Source: Sphingomonas lycopersici
GTDB taxonomy: Bacteria; Pseudomonadota; Alphaproteobacteria; Sphingomonadales; Sphingomonadaceae
Reading direction: 5' to 3'
DNA length: 64,000 nucleotides
NCBI RefSeq assembly: GCF_026130605.1
Contig: NZ_JANFAU010000002.1
Location: 496,001-560,000 of the forward strand
This document shows positions 1 to 8,748 of the stretch, one piece after another. How positions within the stretch are numbered: the first letter of the stretch is position 1; each line of letters starts with the position of its first letter. Both the position numbers and the translations under genes were made by a program. The notes beneath the pieces are model-generated. The model saw nothing but the letters and a program-made list of their open reading frames with translations, was not told the DNA's origin and ran no database searches.

Positions 1-693
1 GCGCTGCTCGATCTCGACCCGGTTGGTCGCGACGATATCGTTGCGGACCTTCTTGCGCTCCTCGATCGTGCGGGTCAGCACGGTAAGGCCCTCGGCGTCG
101 AACGCATTGTTTTCGTTGAAATGCTCGAACGCAGTCTGGTCGAAATGAGTGATGCTGACCGATTCGAGCTGGAAGCCGTTCATATCCAGATCGGTCATCA
201 GCGCTTCCTGCACCTTCTGGATGAAATCGGCGCGATTGGCGTGGAGATGCTCCATCGTCATCGTCGCCGCCACCGAGCGCAACGCGGAGACCAGCTTGCC
301 GTCGAGCAGCGACTTTACCGCATCGGGATTGTTGACCGAATCGCCCAGCGTCTGCGCCGCCGCGGCGATCGACTGCATGTCCGGCTTCACCTTGATATGG
401 AACAGCCCGATCACGTCGACGCGCAATTTGTCGAGCGTGATCAGCGCATCCTTGTTGAGCCGCGAGACCTCCAGCTTCACCGTCGTCAGCCGCACCTGCA
501 TCAACTCGTGCAGCACGGGGACGACCATGACGCCGCCGTTGAGCACTACCTTCTCGCCACCGAAACCGGTGCGGATCAGCGCCACGTCCTTGGTCGCGCG
601 GCGATAGAGCCGGGTCAGGATGATCCCGATCACGATCAGCGAGAACAGGACGATCGCGGCGTAAATCAGAATGTTGATCAGTGACTCAGGCAT
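1..693 (-). CDS. Flotillin family protein (C-terminus outside the window)
   Basis: Flotillins are membrane-anchored scaffold proteins of the SPFH/band-7 superfamily that organise lipid microdomains. The ATG at 691-693 opens a protein with one N-terminal membrane segment (about residues 5-27, rich in I/L/V), followed by an SPFH region with phrases such as GGEKVVLNGGVMVVPVLHE and SVAATMTMEHLHANRADF. The last visible part (IEERKKVRNDIVATNRVEIEQR) enters the long charged coiled coil typical of flotillins. Only about 231 codons lie in the window. It sits 31 bp downstream of an OB-fold membrane gene, the arrangement of the E. coli yqiJ-yqiK pair, so the two are probably co-transcribed. Confidence 0.9.
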   Translation of the reverse strand, partial: MPESLINILIYAAIVLFSLIVIGIILTRLYRRATKDVALIRTGFGGEKVVLNGGVMVVPVLHELMQVRLTTVKLEVSRLNKDALITLDKLRVDVIGLFHIKVKPDMQSIAAAAQTLGDSVNNPDAVKSLLDGKLVSALRSVAATMTMEHLHANRADFIQKVQEALMTDLDMNGFQLESVSITHFDQTAFEHFNENNAFDAEGLTVLTRTIEERKKVRNDIVATNRVEIEQR

Positions 694-724
694 GAAACTC
701 CCCCGGTGTTACGCGCTGCTCAAA

Positions 725-1342
725 TCAGATTGAGCGGAGCAGCGGGTCCCGATCGGGAACCGCGAAAAACATATTCCCCTCACGCCGGACGAGCAGCACG
801 GTTTCGCCCTGGGCAATGCTGCCCTCGTCCTGATGCGGCTCGACCATGATGAAATGCGCCTGGCCGTGCTGGTCGACGACCTTCGCACGCGCCGGGCTGC
901 CGCGGCGCGCCGCGCCCTCGAGGATCGTGCCGCGGCGGCGCAGCAATTCGTCGGTGGTGATCGCGGAGGTCTCAAAACCCGGCATGATCCGCGCCAGCCC
1001 GTTCGCCGCCAATGTGTTGAGCATGCTGCCGACGACGGCTGCGCTGCCGACGGCCAGCCCCCAATGCAGCGGCGCACCGGTGAAGGCGCTGGCGACCTGC
1101 TGGATCGCGAGGCCGACGAGCGCAAAGCAGCCGAGCAATGACGTCAGCCAGATGAGGATCGGCAATTCGCGGCCCAGCCCGAGCCAGCCGAGCAATCCAC
1201 CGTCCGCATCGGCATCGATTCCGCCGTGGAGATCGAGATGCCCGAAACCGAGCCCGATCGCCTCGATCAGCCCGATGCCGATCATGACGACGAACGCGAT
1301 CGCGAACGGGGCATAGTCCGGCGTCAGCAGTTGAGCGAACAT
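725..1342 (-). CDS. OB-fold membrane protein (YqiJ/DUF1449 type), flotillin partner
   Basis: A 205-aa membrane protein. I chose the ATG at 1342 (MFAQLL) because an upstream extension to 1516 is Arg/Ser-rich with no family character. Three hydrophobic stretches are visible: the N-terminal one (IAFVVMIGIGLIEAIGLGFG), LPILIWLTSLLGCFALVGLA, and a weaker segment near WGLAVGSAAVVGSML. The C-terminal third (RRRGTILEGAARRGSPARAKVVDQHGQ onward) has the beta-rich layout of the NfeD/YqiJ OB-fold. Family members act with flotillins in membrane organisation. It lies immediately upstream of the flotillin gene on the same strand. Confidence 0.82.
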   Translation of the reverse strand: MFAQLLTPDYAPFAIAFVVMIGIGLIEAIGLGFGHLDLHGGIDADADGGLLGWLGLGRELPILIWLTSLLGCFALVGLAIQQVASAFTGAPLHWGLAVGSAAVVGSMLNTLAANGLARIMPGFETSAITTDELLRRRGTILEGAARRGSPARAKVVDQHGQAHFIMVEPHQDEGSIAQGETVLLVRREGNMFFAVPDRDPLLRSI

Positions 1343-1539
1343 TGCATCCCCGATGTAGTCTCGAAACGCTATGCTAATGTTGGCTTCATCACAATAGCCA
1401 CTGCCAGAGATGTGGAGCAGCCGCGATCCGAAACGATCAGCGCGGCCGGCGACCGAATTTGAGAACAAGGAACGGGGCGCATCCGATCGCGACGCGCGCC
1501 ACAACCGCTGCAACACCCTCGATCGGACCAGCGAAAACT

Positions 1540-2289
1540 ATGCCCCGAAATTTGTCCGCCCCGTTTCCCGACGCCCCGCTTTCATCCCCAGCGGCGCGGG
1601 TCCTGTCCTATGATTGGCCGGCGATCACGCACCAACTCGACGACACGGGCAGCGCGATCCTGCCGCAATTGCTGTCCCCGGAAGAATGCCGCACGATCGC
1701 AGCACTTTATTCCGACGACTGCCGCTTTCGCAGCCGGGTCGTCATGGCCCGGCATGGGTTCGGCAAAGGGGAGTATCGTTATTTCAGCTACCCGCTACCC
1801 GCCCCGATCGAAGCGTTGAGGACAGCGATCTACCCACAGTTCGCCGATCTCGCCAATCGCTGGAACGAGCGAATGGGCATCGATCAGACCTACCCCGCCG
1901 ATCACGCCGATTATATCGCGCGCTGCCATGCCGCTGGCCAGACCCGCCCGACGCCGCTGCTGCTGCAATATGGACCCGGCGACTATAATTGCCTGCATCA
2001 GGATCTTTACGGCGGGCTGGTCTTTCCGATCCAGATCGCGATCTTGCTCTCCGTACCCGGCGAGGATTTCACCGGCGGCGAATTCGTCCTCACCGAACAG
2101 CGCCCGCGAATGCAGAGCCGGGTCGACGTCGTTTCGCTGCAGCACGGCGACGCCGTCGCCTTCGCAGTCCACCACCGCCCCGTAAGAGGTGCCAGGGGCA
2201 GCTATCGCGTCAACATGCGCCACGGTGTGAGCCGCCTGCATAGCGGGCATCGGCACATGCTGGGCATTATCTTCCATGATGCCCAATGA
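1540..2289 (+). CDS. 2OG-Fe(II) oxygenase, AlkB-like (PF09859 type)
   Basis: A 249-aa non-haem iron dioxygenase of the family that Pfam links to oxidative repair of methylated DNA. The family signature is plain: GFGKGEYRYFSYPLP, then LLLQYGPGDYNCLHQDLYGG carrying the HxD iron ligands, FTGGEFVLTEQRPRMQSR, and a terminal RVNMRHGVSRLHSGHRHMLG with the distal His and the Arg that binds 2-oxoglutarate. The ATG at 1540 is preferred; an in-frame ATG at 1459 adds 27 Arg/Thr-rich residues not expected in the family. It is divergent from the yqiJ-like gene, so the 1343-1539 gap probably holds both promoters. The physiological substrate is not shown by sequence. Confidence 0.85.
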   Translation: MPRNLSAPFPDAPLSSPAARVLSYDWPAITHQLDDTGSAILPQLLSPEECRTIAALYSDDCRFRSRVVMARHGFGKGEYRYFSYPLPAPIEALRTAIYPQFADLANRWNERMGIDQTYPADHADYIARCHAAGQTRPTPLLLQYGPGDYNCLHQDLYGGLVFPIQIAILLSVPGEDFTGGEFVLTEQRPRMQSRVDVVSLQHGDAVAFAVHHRPVRGARGSYRVNMRHGVSRLHSGHRHMLGIIFHDAQ

Positions 2290-2558
2290 ACCAAAATGGA
2301 TCAAGCCGTAATATATATCATGAACTTGTCCGCAAGTTAATCATCAAGTTGTTGAATAGCAACATTATATTCTTGTGTACTTTAAAAATGTAATAGGTTG
2401 TTACGCCTCGCTTTTATTTACCATTTTTTTACTGGATGTAAAATCGACGATCCATACGATGAAGCTCCCCACGCTGCAGTTGAGTACCGCGTCAACATTC
2501 GATCTGCCGCCCGGATAATTCGGCGCGGCCATAGCGATTGAGCAAAAGGGGAGTTTCG
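2290..2558. other. AT-rich intergenic leader region
   Basis: A 269-bp gap that is strikingly AT-rich for this genome, especially 2310-2440 with several A/T runs. No gene-like reading frame with family character is visible. It probably contains the promoter of the PEP-CTERM protein gene at 2559, which has a strong ribosome binding site (AAAAGGGGAG at 2544-2553). Confidence 0.5.
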
Positions 2559-3638
2559 ATGAACAAGGGTCGATCGTTTGCATATGCCACCGCCGCAGCG
2601 CTGGCGCTTGGTTCCGCGACCAGTGCCGATGCGGTTGTTATCAACATTATCGACGCTGGAGGAACGATCACGCCGGGCAGCGTTTATGATGTTAACTTCA
2701 AGGCCGCCAAGTGGTTCTTTGAATCAATCTTTAAGGATGACATTACCGTCGACTTGAAGGTCAATGTCGTCAACGGCAGCACCAGCGGTGCGCTAGGTTT
2801 GGCATTGACTTCTCCGATCAGCACCAAGCAGACCGATTGGCGTGCTGCGATCATCGCCGACGCAAAGACCTCGCTTGATTCGGTCGCTATCGCCAATCTA
2901 GCGAATTTCTCCAGCAGTACCGTAGGAATTTCTCCGGCTGTTCAGAAGGCGCTCGGCATCTATAAGGGCCCGGACCTCATTACGGCGCTCATCGGCGCTG
3001 ATTCCTACACTAGCTACAACGTCGGTTATCAATATGATTACGATACCCGCGACGGCATTCAGGGAGTTGCGCTCGATTTTCTTAATGTTGTCCTTCAGGA
3101 ACTGGGGCACGGGCTGGGATTCTCCAGCGGGGTCAGGGATGGCAACACACTCGATTCGCGCCCGAGCAACGCTGACATGTTCCGCTATAAGGACGGCGAG
3201 TGGGACATAACCTGGGGCGGCAAGCCATATTTTTCGATCGACGGCGGCGCGAACCCGCTGTTCGGTAATTCCTATTTCACCCCGGGCGATGATGGCAGAC
3301 AACCCTCGCACTGGCGCGACGCCGAACGAATCCGTGGCAGCTCCACGATGTGCGGCCAGGAACTGGAACCGCAAATCGGCGGGATGGACCCGACCGCCAA
3401 TTATTGCCAGATCGGGGTCTGGACCGCGAACGACCTGGCTGTGTTCGATGCGATCGGCTGGGATGTCGCCGTAGACGTCTTGCAAAACCCGGGCTGGAGC
3501 ATGTCCACGGCGCAAATCATGCGCAATTATCTGGCGTCGGTCCCCGAACCGTCGACCTGGGCGATGATGATCTTCGGCTTCGGCGCGGTCGGCGCGGCAA
3601 TGCGACGCCGCCCGAGGGTGTCCGTTCGCTTCGTTTGA
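2559..3638 (+). CDS. PEPxxWA-CTERM secreted metalloprotease homologue (NF038122-like), altered zinc motif
   Basis: A 359-aa exported protein. Residues 1-24 are a signal peptide (MNKGRSFAYATAAALALG, cleavage near ADA). The C-terminus has a sorting signal VPEPSTWAMMIFGFGAVGAA followed by Arg residues, the PEPxxWA variant of sphingomonads that directs proteins to the outer surface. The mid-protein LQELGHGLGFSSGVRD corresponds to the HExxHxxG zinc site of metzincin-like proteases, but the first His is Gln (codon CAG at about 3115). The second half has conserved NF038122-type features (GNSYFTPGDDG, SHWRD, NDLAVFDAIGWD). Without the first zinc ligand it may be inactive or structural; a single-base change or sequencing error could also explain it. 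The start is set by the strong RBS just upstream. Confidence 0.8.
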   Translation: MNKGRSFAYATAAALALGSATSADAVVINIIDAGGTITPGSVYDVNFKAAKWFFESIFKDDITVDLKVNVVNGSTSGALGLALTSPISTKQTDWRAAIIADAKTSLDSVAIANLANFSSSTVGISPAVQKALGIYKGPDLITALIGADSYTSYNVGYQYDYDTRDGIQGVALDFLNVVLQELGHGLGFSSGVRDGNTLDSRPSNADMFRYKDGEWDITWGGKPYFSIDGGANPLFGNSYFTPGDDGRQPSHWRDAERIRGSSTMCGQELEPQIGGMDPTANYCQIGVWTANDLAVFDAIGWDVAVDVLQNPGWSMSTAQIMRNYLASVPEPSTWAMMIFGFGAVGAAMRRRPRVSVRFV

Positions 3639-3651
3639 CCGAACGAGTCGA

Positions 3652-3685
3652 GTGAAGCGCGCGGCCGCCCGCGGCCGCCCTTCAC
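3652..3685. terminator. Possible bidirectional hairpin between convergent genes
   Basis: GTGAAG at 3652-3657 pairs with CTTCAC at 3680-3685, enclosing GC-rich GCGGCC/GGCCGC segments. It lies between two convergent genes and overlaps the last codons of the ROK kinase. There is no T-run, so a terminator role is only a guess. Confidence 0.3.
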
Positions 3686-4563
3686 CCGATCGTGCGCTCC
3701 CGGCCGAGCGCCAGCGCGAGCGCACCGAGCAACCCGGCATCGCCGCCCAACCCCGGAGGCGTAACGATCTCGCTCACCTCCCCCGGAAAATAGCCGCCAC
3801 CGGCATCCCGGGCCGCAATGCGAACCTGATCGAGCAGCCCCGGCGTCTGCATCACCCCACCGCCGAGAATGATCCGCGCCGGCTGCAGTATCGCCTGAAA
3901 GCTTCGGATTGCCTGCGCGAGATACCAGGCGATGATGCGATGCGCCGGGTGATCCGGCGCAAGATCGGAGAGCGACGCTCCCCAGCGCGCGGCGATCGCC
4001 GGCCCCGCGGCGAGGCCTTCGAGGCAATCGCCATGGAACGGGCAGGACCCCGTGAACCCGGCATCGTCCGGGTGACGCGGCATGCTGATATGCCCCATCT
4101 CGGGGTGGCTGAGCCCGCGGATCACATGCCCGCCCAAGACCGCGCCGCCGCCGATCCCGGTGCCGACCGTCAGATAGAGCGTCGAATTGGTCCCGGCCCC
4201 CGCGCCCCACAGCCATTCGGCCAGCGCCGCGCCGTTGACGTCGGTATCGATCGCGACCGGGCAGCTGAAGGCGCGCGCGAACGGCCCCGCGATATCCGCC
4301 CCGCTCCAATGCGGCTTGGCGGTGCGCGTGACATGCCCCCAGTCGGGCGAAGCGGGATCGAGATCGAGCGGACCGAAGCTCGCGATGCCGACCGCGGCAT
4401 AGTCATCGCCGTGCGCGCGGAGCCAGTCGATCGCGGCGGGGATCGTCTCTTCGGGGCGCGTCGTGTCGATCCGGGTCCGCGCGCGGATCTGGCGCGACGA
4501 ATCCCCGACGCCGACGATGAATTTGGTGCCACCCGCTTCGATCAGCGCGATCTTGCCGTCCAT
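3682..4563 (-). CDS. ROK family fructokinase
   Basis: A 293-aa sugar kinase that phosphorylates fructose (or a related hexose) with ATP. N-terminal ALIEAGGTKF is the phosphate-binding loop, DTDVNGAALAEW contains the catalytic Asp, and LTVGTGIGGGAVLGG is the second ATP-binding loop. HPEMGHISMPRHPDD followed by GSCPFHGDCLEGLAAG is the zinc-binding His/Cys block of the ScrK/GmuE fructokinase branch of ROK. C-terminal RIILGGGVMQTPGLL is also typical. Length matches the family. It stands alone; the neighbouring glycosyltransferase is 147 bp upstream on the same strand. Confidence 0.9.
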   Translation of the reverse strand: MDGKIALIEAGGTKFIVGVGDSSRQIRARTRIDTTRPEETIPAAIDWLRAHGDDYAAVGIASFGPLDLDPASPDWGHVTRTAKPHWSGADIAGPFARAFSCPVAIDTDVNGAALAEWLWGAGAGTNSTLYLTVGTGIGGGAVLGGHVIRGLSHPEMGHISMPRHPDDAGFTGSCPFHGDCLEGLAAGPAIAARWGASLSDLAPDHPAHRIIAWYLAQAIRSFQAILQPARIILGGGVMQTPGLLDQVRIAARDAGGGYFPGEVSEIVTPPGLGGDAGLLGALALALGRERTIG

Positions 4564-4710
4564 ATGCGATCCCGTCCTTGCGCTGGCTCATCGGCGGGAG
4601 GCGCCGTGGGACGCGCGCTCGACCGTGATTGGCAGCTTCCTGTGGTCGGGTTCACGATAGGGCGCATCGGGATACCGCGCCACCCGCCAACGCCCCACTT
4701 TGGGCGCGCG

Positions 4711-6147
4711 TCACCGCCTCAGTTTATAGACCGATATGGTTTCGTCCCCCATCGGCAAGCGATCGGCGAGACGATAATCGCGCGTCACCGCGGCGGAGAC
4801 CAGCGCACGTATCTCGGGCCGCTCACCGTTGAACGGTGGGCGCATCACCACCACCGCCGGGCGCGCAGCGAGGATGCGACGCACTTCCCCCGCCTGGTCC
4901 GCGCCGGTCGCGCCATTCTCGCGCGCCCGGTTGAGGTGCGCCGGGACGATATAGCGCGACAGGCGGCATCGCTCGGTCGCGGCATAGAGCATCGTCGTCC
5001 CCGAATAGACGTAGAGGCAGCCCGGCCCGCGCCCCACCGCCTGCGCCAGCGCCGCGAATTGCGTCGCGTTGCCGCGGCCGTGGATATGCGCCAGCACCGT
5101 CGCCAGCCCGCCGATCGCAACCAGCCCCAGAACCGCCGGCGCCACCCGCCCGCGGAAACGCCGCGCACCGAAGAACCCGGCCGCACAGGCGCAGCCGGGG
5201 ACGAGCACCGGCAGCCCGTAATGATCGAACCAGGTGCCGAACAGCGCCAGCCCGGTCAGCGCGGCCCAAAGCCAGCCGAACAGGAACCGGCGCGCGGCCC
5301 CGCTCCCACCCACCGCTTCCTGTCGCCGCGCGGCGAACGCCATCGCCACCAACGGCCCGAGCAGCAGCACAAGCGTCCCGATATTGCCCAGCATCTCCGG
5401 CAGCGGATTGGCGTTGCGATGCTCGATCGACAGGAAATTGGCGAACAGGAACGCATCGGACTGGCCGATCGCGGCATAGAAGCCCCACGCCATCGCGGTC
5501 GGGACGAGCGCGATCGCCGCCAGCATCGCGCCATAGGCCAAAGTGGCGGGAAGCCGGCGATGCGCGTGCCACTCGCGCCACATCAGCCACAGCCCGAAGT
5601 AAACGCCCTCGAACACCGCCGAATATTTGATCTGGAGCGCAATCCCCACCAGCGCCATCGCCGCGACGCCCCGCCGGTGGGGAAGGCCCCCGCCATTCTC
5701 GCCCGAAACGATCAGCAGCCCCGCCGCGGCCATCGGCAGATTGTAGAAGATCGGCGATTGCCCCCCGACGCCGTTGATCAGATCGGGCCACAAAATATAG
5801 CCGATCGCTGCCGCCATCGCCCCCGCCCCCCAACCCGCGCGCGCCGCCAGTCGCGCGACGATCAGCGCGGTGAGGACGAGCGCGGCGGCCGCCATCGCCT
5901 GATAGGCGAATATCCCCCACGGCAGCGGGAGGCGGGCGGCGGGGAGGTAGAGCAGAAATAGCCCAATCGGCTTCCTGTCCCAGATATCGATGAAGGGGAG
6001 CGCGCCGCGCCACATCTCGTGCGCAGTGACGTAATAGAATTCCTCGTCGGCATGAACGACGGGGTTGCCGAAGGTCAGCCCGCGCGCGGCGATCGCGACG
6101 AGGATCAACACGATCAGGCGATAGCGATTGAGGAACCCCGCATGCAT
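4711..6147 (-). CDS. Multi-spanning membrane glycosyltransferase (GT39/ArnT-like)
   Basis: A 478-aa integral membrane protein. The first loop after TM1 contains DEEFYYVTAHEMWRG and IDIWDRKPIGLF; the acidic D-E pair and the D-R-K-P motif are typical of GT-C fold enzymes of the PMT/ArnT/GT39 group that use polyprenyl-phosphate sugars. About ten hydrophobic helices follow, and a short soluble C-terminal domain (LYVYSGTTMLYAATERCRLSRY) ends in a cluster of basic residues. Substrate cannot be read from the sequence. The gene is adjacent to the insertion site of the mobile element and shows no disruption. Confidence 0.75.
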   Translation of the reverse strand: MHAGFLNRYRLIVLILVAIAARGLTFGNPVVHADEEFYYVTAHEMWRGALPFIDIWDRKPIGLFLLYLPAARLPLPWGIFAYQAMAAAALVLTALIVARLAARAGWGAGAMAAAIGYILWPDLINGVGGQSPIFYNLPMAAAGLLIVSGENGGGLPHRRGVAAMALVGIALQIKYSAVFEGVYFGLWLMWREWHAHRRLPATLAYGAMLAAIALVPTAMAWGFYAAIGQSDAFLFANFLSIEHRNANPLPEMLGNIGTLVLLLGPLVAMAFAARRQEAVGGSGAARRFLFGWLWAALTGLALFGTWFDHYGLPVLVPGCACAAGFFGARRFRGRVAPAVLGLVAIGGLATVLAHIHGRGNATQFAALAQAVGRGPGCLYVYSGTTMLYAATERCRLSRYIVPAHLNRARENGATGADQAGEVRRILAARPAVVVMRPPFNGERPEIRALVSAAVTRDYRLADRLPMGDETISVYKLRR

Positions 6148-6260
6148 CGCGCGCGCCTATCCGCTCGGGCGGGCCGCTGTCACCAGTGCAATGCGCTTTG
6201 CTTCAGAATGGCGCTTTCTCCGAGGAGCATTTCGCGCGCCGCCCGCGGATAAACCGCGAT

Positions 6261-6308
6261 ATGGTGACCCCTACGGGAATCGAACCCGTGTTTCAGCCGT
6301 GAAAGGGC
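6261..6308 (-). repeat. Left attachment site: truncated 3' copy of tRNA-Glu
   Basis: 48 bp identical to 26609-26656. On the minus strand it reads the tRNA-Glu 3' part: the 3' side of the anticodon arm, the variable region, the T arm, the acceptor 3' strand and CCA. The 5' half of the tRNA is missing, and the match stops at 6309 (G against C). It is not a functional tRNA; it marks the left junction. Confidence 0.95.
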
Positions 6309-6414
6309 GTAAACACGAGAACATTTAGACAACAGCATACAAGCACAGACAGCGAACGGGTCTCCTTTCCCTCGGCGTATTGTCGTTGCCTGTCTTCTAG
6401 CATCCACCTATATT

Positions 6415-6436
6415 TATAACCGAGAAATTACCGAAG
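6415..6436 (+). promoter_or_regulatory. Terminal repeat box, left (candidate integrase arm site or operator)
   Basis: TATAACCG, four bases, then ATTACCGAAG. The same two blocks with the same spacing occur at 26541-26562 near the other end. This copy is 107 bp inside the left att repeat and 10 bp upstream of the integrase start, so it could be an arm-type integrase site that also autoregulates int. Confidence 0.5.
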
Positions 6437-6446
6437 GTCGATTAGC

Positions 6447-7736
6447 ATGGGTCGAACGGTTCGCGATCATCGCCTTGAGAGCCGCGCCGCTCGCGAGAAA
6501 CTTGCGCCCCGGTCGGAGCCGTACTGGCGGACAATCAATCAAGGCGCTCACCTCGGCTACTATCGCGGCGCGCGGGTTGCTAAATGGGTCGCGCGCTGGC
6601 GCTCGCCTGGGGCAACGGGCGGTTATTGCAAGACCACCTTGGGCGAGGCTGATGACTTCACGGACGCGGATGGCGATCGCGTTCTGTCTTATCGAGACGC
6701 GCAGGACGCTGCTCGCATGTGGTTCGACGAGCAGGCTCGCGGCGGCACCAAGCCCCAATTGCCTTTCACTATCGGGGATGCGCTGGACGAATACCTGAAG
6801 GGTTTCACCGGCAAGGACGTGCAGTCTGCAAAGTATCGGATTGAAGCGCTTATCCGCCCTGCCCTCGGCCATATTGAGGTTGCCCAGCTCAAACGTAAAC
6901 AGGTGCGCGATTGGCACCGGGAACGCGCTGCGGCATCAATTCGGTTGCGGACACGCAAAGGCGCCTCTGAGCAAAATGAACGCGCCTTTGATGACAGTGA
7001 CCCCGACGCGGTTCGAAAGAGGCGCGCAACCGCAAATCGTGATTTAACTGTGCTGAAGGCGGCTTTGAATCGCGCGGCGGACGACCGCGAGGGATTGCCT
7101 GTCGATGAGTGGCGGAGCGTGAAGCCCTTTCCAGATGTTGAAGTCGCGCGCCGCCGCTACCTTTCCGACGACGAGGCGCGCCGGATTGTTAACGCAATGT
7201 CACCTGACTTTCGGCCGATCACGCAGGCCTCTTTGCTAACGGGCGGCCGCTATACCGAGCTGCGACGTGCCCGTGCAGGGGACTTCGATCGGGAGTCTCG
7301 CACCCTGTGGCTCGCCGAGACCAAGAGCGCGAAGCCGCGTCCTGTCTATCTTGATGAAGACGGGACCGCCCTGCTTGAGCAGCAAAGCGCGGGCAAAACC
7401 AGCGAAGCTTTGTTGTTTCCCAGGCCTGATGGCAGATCATGGACGGCCAGCCAGCAAAATCGTCCAATGGCGGAAGCATGCCGAAAGGCGAAGATATTGC
7501 CGCGCGCCACGTTTCACGATCTGCGTCGATCCTATGGAGCGCGGATGGCGCGGCAAGGCGTGCCGATGGCGGTGATAGCAGAGGCGCTAGGGCACGCGGA
7601 TGAGCGGATCACGCGCAAGCACTACGCGCATCTCTCCCCTTCCTATGTCGCCGATACTGTGCGTGGCGCGGTGTCTGGACTCGGGATTGTTTCGCCGGGC
7701 AACGTCGCCCGATTGCCGGTGAAAGAGCGAGCTTGA
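6447..7736 (+). CDS. int: Site-specific tyrosine integrase
   Basis: A 429-aa phage-type integrase that would recombine the tRNA-Glu att sites. The N-terminal part (to about residue 100) is the arm-binding region, followed by a SAM-like core-binding domain (FTIGDALDEYLKGF). The catalytic domain keeps the expected residues: Arg in LTGGRYTELRRAR (about 268), the H-x-x-R box in FHDLRRSYGARMARQG (about 358-361), His in EALGHADERITRKHY (about 383), and the Tyr nucleophile in KHYAHL (about 393). Orientation is away from the left att site and into the element. Length and motifs are complete, so it is probably functional. Confidence 0.93.
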   Translation: MGRTVRDHRLESRAAREKLAPRSEPYWRTINQGAHLGYYRGARVAKWVARWRSPGATGGYCKTTLGEADDFTDADGDRVLSYRDAQDAARMWFDEQARGGTKPQLPFTIGDALDEYLKGFTGKDVQSAKYRIEALIRPALGHIEVAQLKRKQVRDWHRERAAASIRLRTRKGASEQNERAFDDSDPDAVRKRRATANRDLTVLKAALNRAADDREGLPVDEWRSVKPFPDVEVARRRYLSDDEARRIVNAMSPDFRPITQASLLTGGRYTELRRARAGDFDRESRTLWLAETKSAKPRPVYLDEDGTALLEQQSAGKTSEALLFPRPDGRSWTASQQNRPMAEACRKAKILPRATFHDLRRSYGARMARQGVPMAVIAEALGHADERITRKHYAHLSPSYVADTVRGAVSGLGIVSPGNVARLPVKERA

Positions 7737-7846
7737 GGTCGGGTTGACCACCTCAAGGGAGGGGCAAGGGTAGCTCCCTAGCGCGAGGACACTCCGCCCT
7801 CGCCGCCCCTCCACCCCAGATGCGGAGCAGGCCTGCGGAGTGGGCG

Positions 7847-8629
7847 ATGAGTGCAAAAACGAAATTGGAAGATCTATGCCCAGAGGATCGACGAGAATGG
7901 CTTGAAATTGTTTCGGAAAAATGCGCCTCCGCCCGGGTCCGCGTTGATAAGGCTGCCACAGAAGAAGAACGCCTGCAGCGATCGAGGCACTATCTCGTTA
8001 TGCTGTTCGAAGCGCTAAAGGTCATTGCCGGCGATGACGTCGTGCGGGCCGCATATCTGGCGGGCTGGTCGGACGAGGCGGATCGTGCCAGCGCGCTCTC
8101 GATCCTGTCGATGCGACAACTCCTTGCTGCTGATCTGTTTCGTGGTGTTGAGCGACGCGACGATCCCGCCTCTTTCAGCGCGACCGCCAATGAGGCCGCG
8201 GCCATAGCTGCCGGCGATCTGCCGAAATTATTTGCCCAGGTAAGCACGTATGCCGCCGCATACCGGATCGCGGTGGATCACAAGCTTACGGCGCTCAAGT
8301 GGGAACGATTCTTAACCCGGTTTGACACCGTCACCCCGGCCGACGCTAAGCGCAAGGTGCAGGCGGTATATTCGGTCAGCCGGCTAGGTGACTGGCGGGA
8401 CCAGGTGAGCAGGTACTTCACGCCTGACGTTTTCGACGCAATTCTCTCCTTAGTCGACCGAGGATCTGATCCGAAATTCTTTGACATAACCAGCTTAGAT
8501 GAAGCGCTGGCCACCATGCAACGCGATGCGCAGGCGAAGCTCAACGCCGATAAAGAGCATAAGGCCGCAGTGGTGTTGAGCAAGCGAGAGGCTGCGAGAA
8601 AAAACAAAGGGCTTGCCGGAGGCAATTAG
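7847..8629 (+). CDS. Hypothetical element protein, helical, 260 aa
   Basis: Not recognised. The ATG at 7847 is chosen over one at 7820 because it follows a purine-rich GTGGGCGATG context and starts a plausible soluble sequence (MSAKTKLEDLCPEDRREW). The composition is Ala-, Glu- and Lys-rich and predicts mostly alpha helix, with no signal peptide or membrane segment. The last 45 residues are strongly charged (AQAKLNADKEHKAAVVLSKREAARKNK), suggesting a coiled or nucleic-acid-contacting tail. It follows the integrase on the same strand with a 110-bp gap and ends just before a pair of hairpins. Confidence 0.6.
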   Translation: MSAKTKLEDLCPEDRREWLEIVSEKCASARVRVDKAATEEERLQRSRHYLVMLFEALKVIAGDDVVRAAYLAGWSDEADRASALSILSMRQLLAADLFRGVERRDDPASFSATANEAAAIAAGDLPKLFAQVSTYAAAYRIAVDHKLTALKWERFLTRFDTVTPADAKRKVQAVYSVSRLGDWRDQVSRYFTPDVFDAILSLVDRGSDPKFFDITSLDEALATMQRDAQAKLNADKEHKAAVVLSKREAARKNKGLAGGN

Positions 8630-8637
8630 CAAGGCAC

Positions 8638-8667
8638 CGTGCGAAAGTTCCTGAAAAGTTTCGCACG
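8638..8667 (+). terminator. Perfect hairpin after the 260-aa gene
   Basis: CGTGCGAAA at 8638-8646 and TTTCGCACG at 8659-8667 form a 9-bp perfect stem with a 12-base loop, 8 bp after the stop codon. The position suits a terminator or an RNA stability element, but no T-run follows. Confidence 0.5.
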
Positions 8668-8682
8668 AAATAAGTCGAGAAT

Positions 8683-8701
8683 GCTCTTTGCGACAAAGAG
8701 C
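8683..8701 (+). promoter_or_regulatory. Second perfect hairpin upstream of the AlpA-like gene
   Basis: GCTCTTTG, CGA, CAAAGAGC: an 8-bp perfect inverted repeat with a 3-base centre, 48 bp upstream of the AlpA-like start. As DNA it is an operator-like dyad; as RNA, a tight hairpin. It may be where the small regulator or the XRE protein binds. Confidence 0.4.
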
Positions 8702-8748
8702 GTCTGTGCGCGTATTTGGTTGCCCACCTTTAACGGTGGAGACAACAA

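Noticed and set aside
2401..2583. Minus-strand 60-aa frame upstream of the PEP-CTERM gene
   Set aside because: No RBS or motif, and it overlaps the leader and start of a well-supported gene.
3652..5961. Long plus-strand frame of 769 codons
   Set aside because: It is antisense to the ROK kinase and the GT39 gene and has Arg/Pro/Gly-rich composition without motifs.
6261..6335. Second tRNA-Glu gene
   Set aside because: Only the 3' half is present. The anticodon arm 5' side, D arm and acceptor 5' strand are missing, so it is an att remnant.
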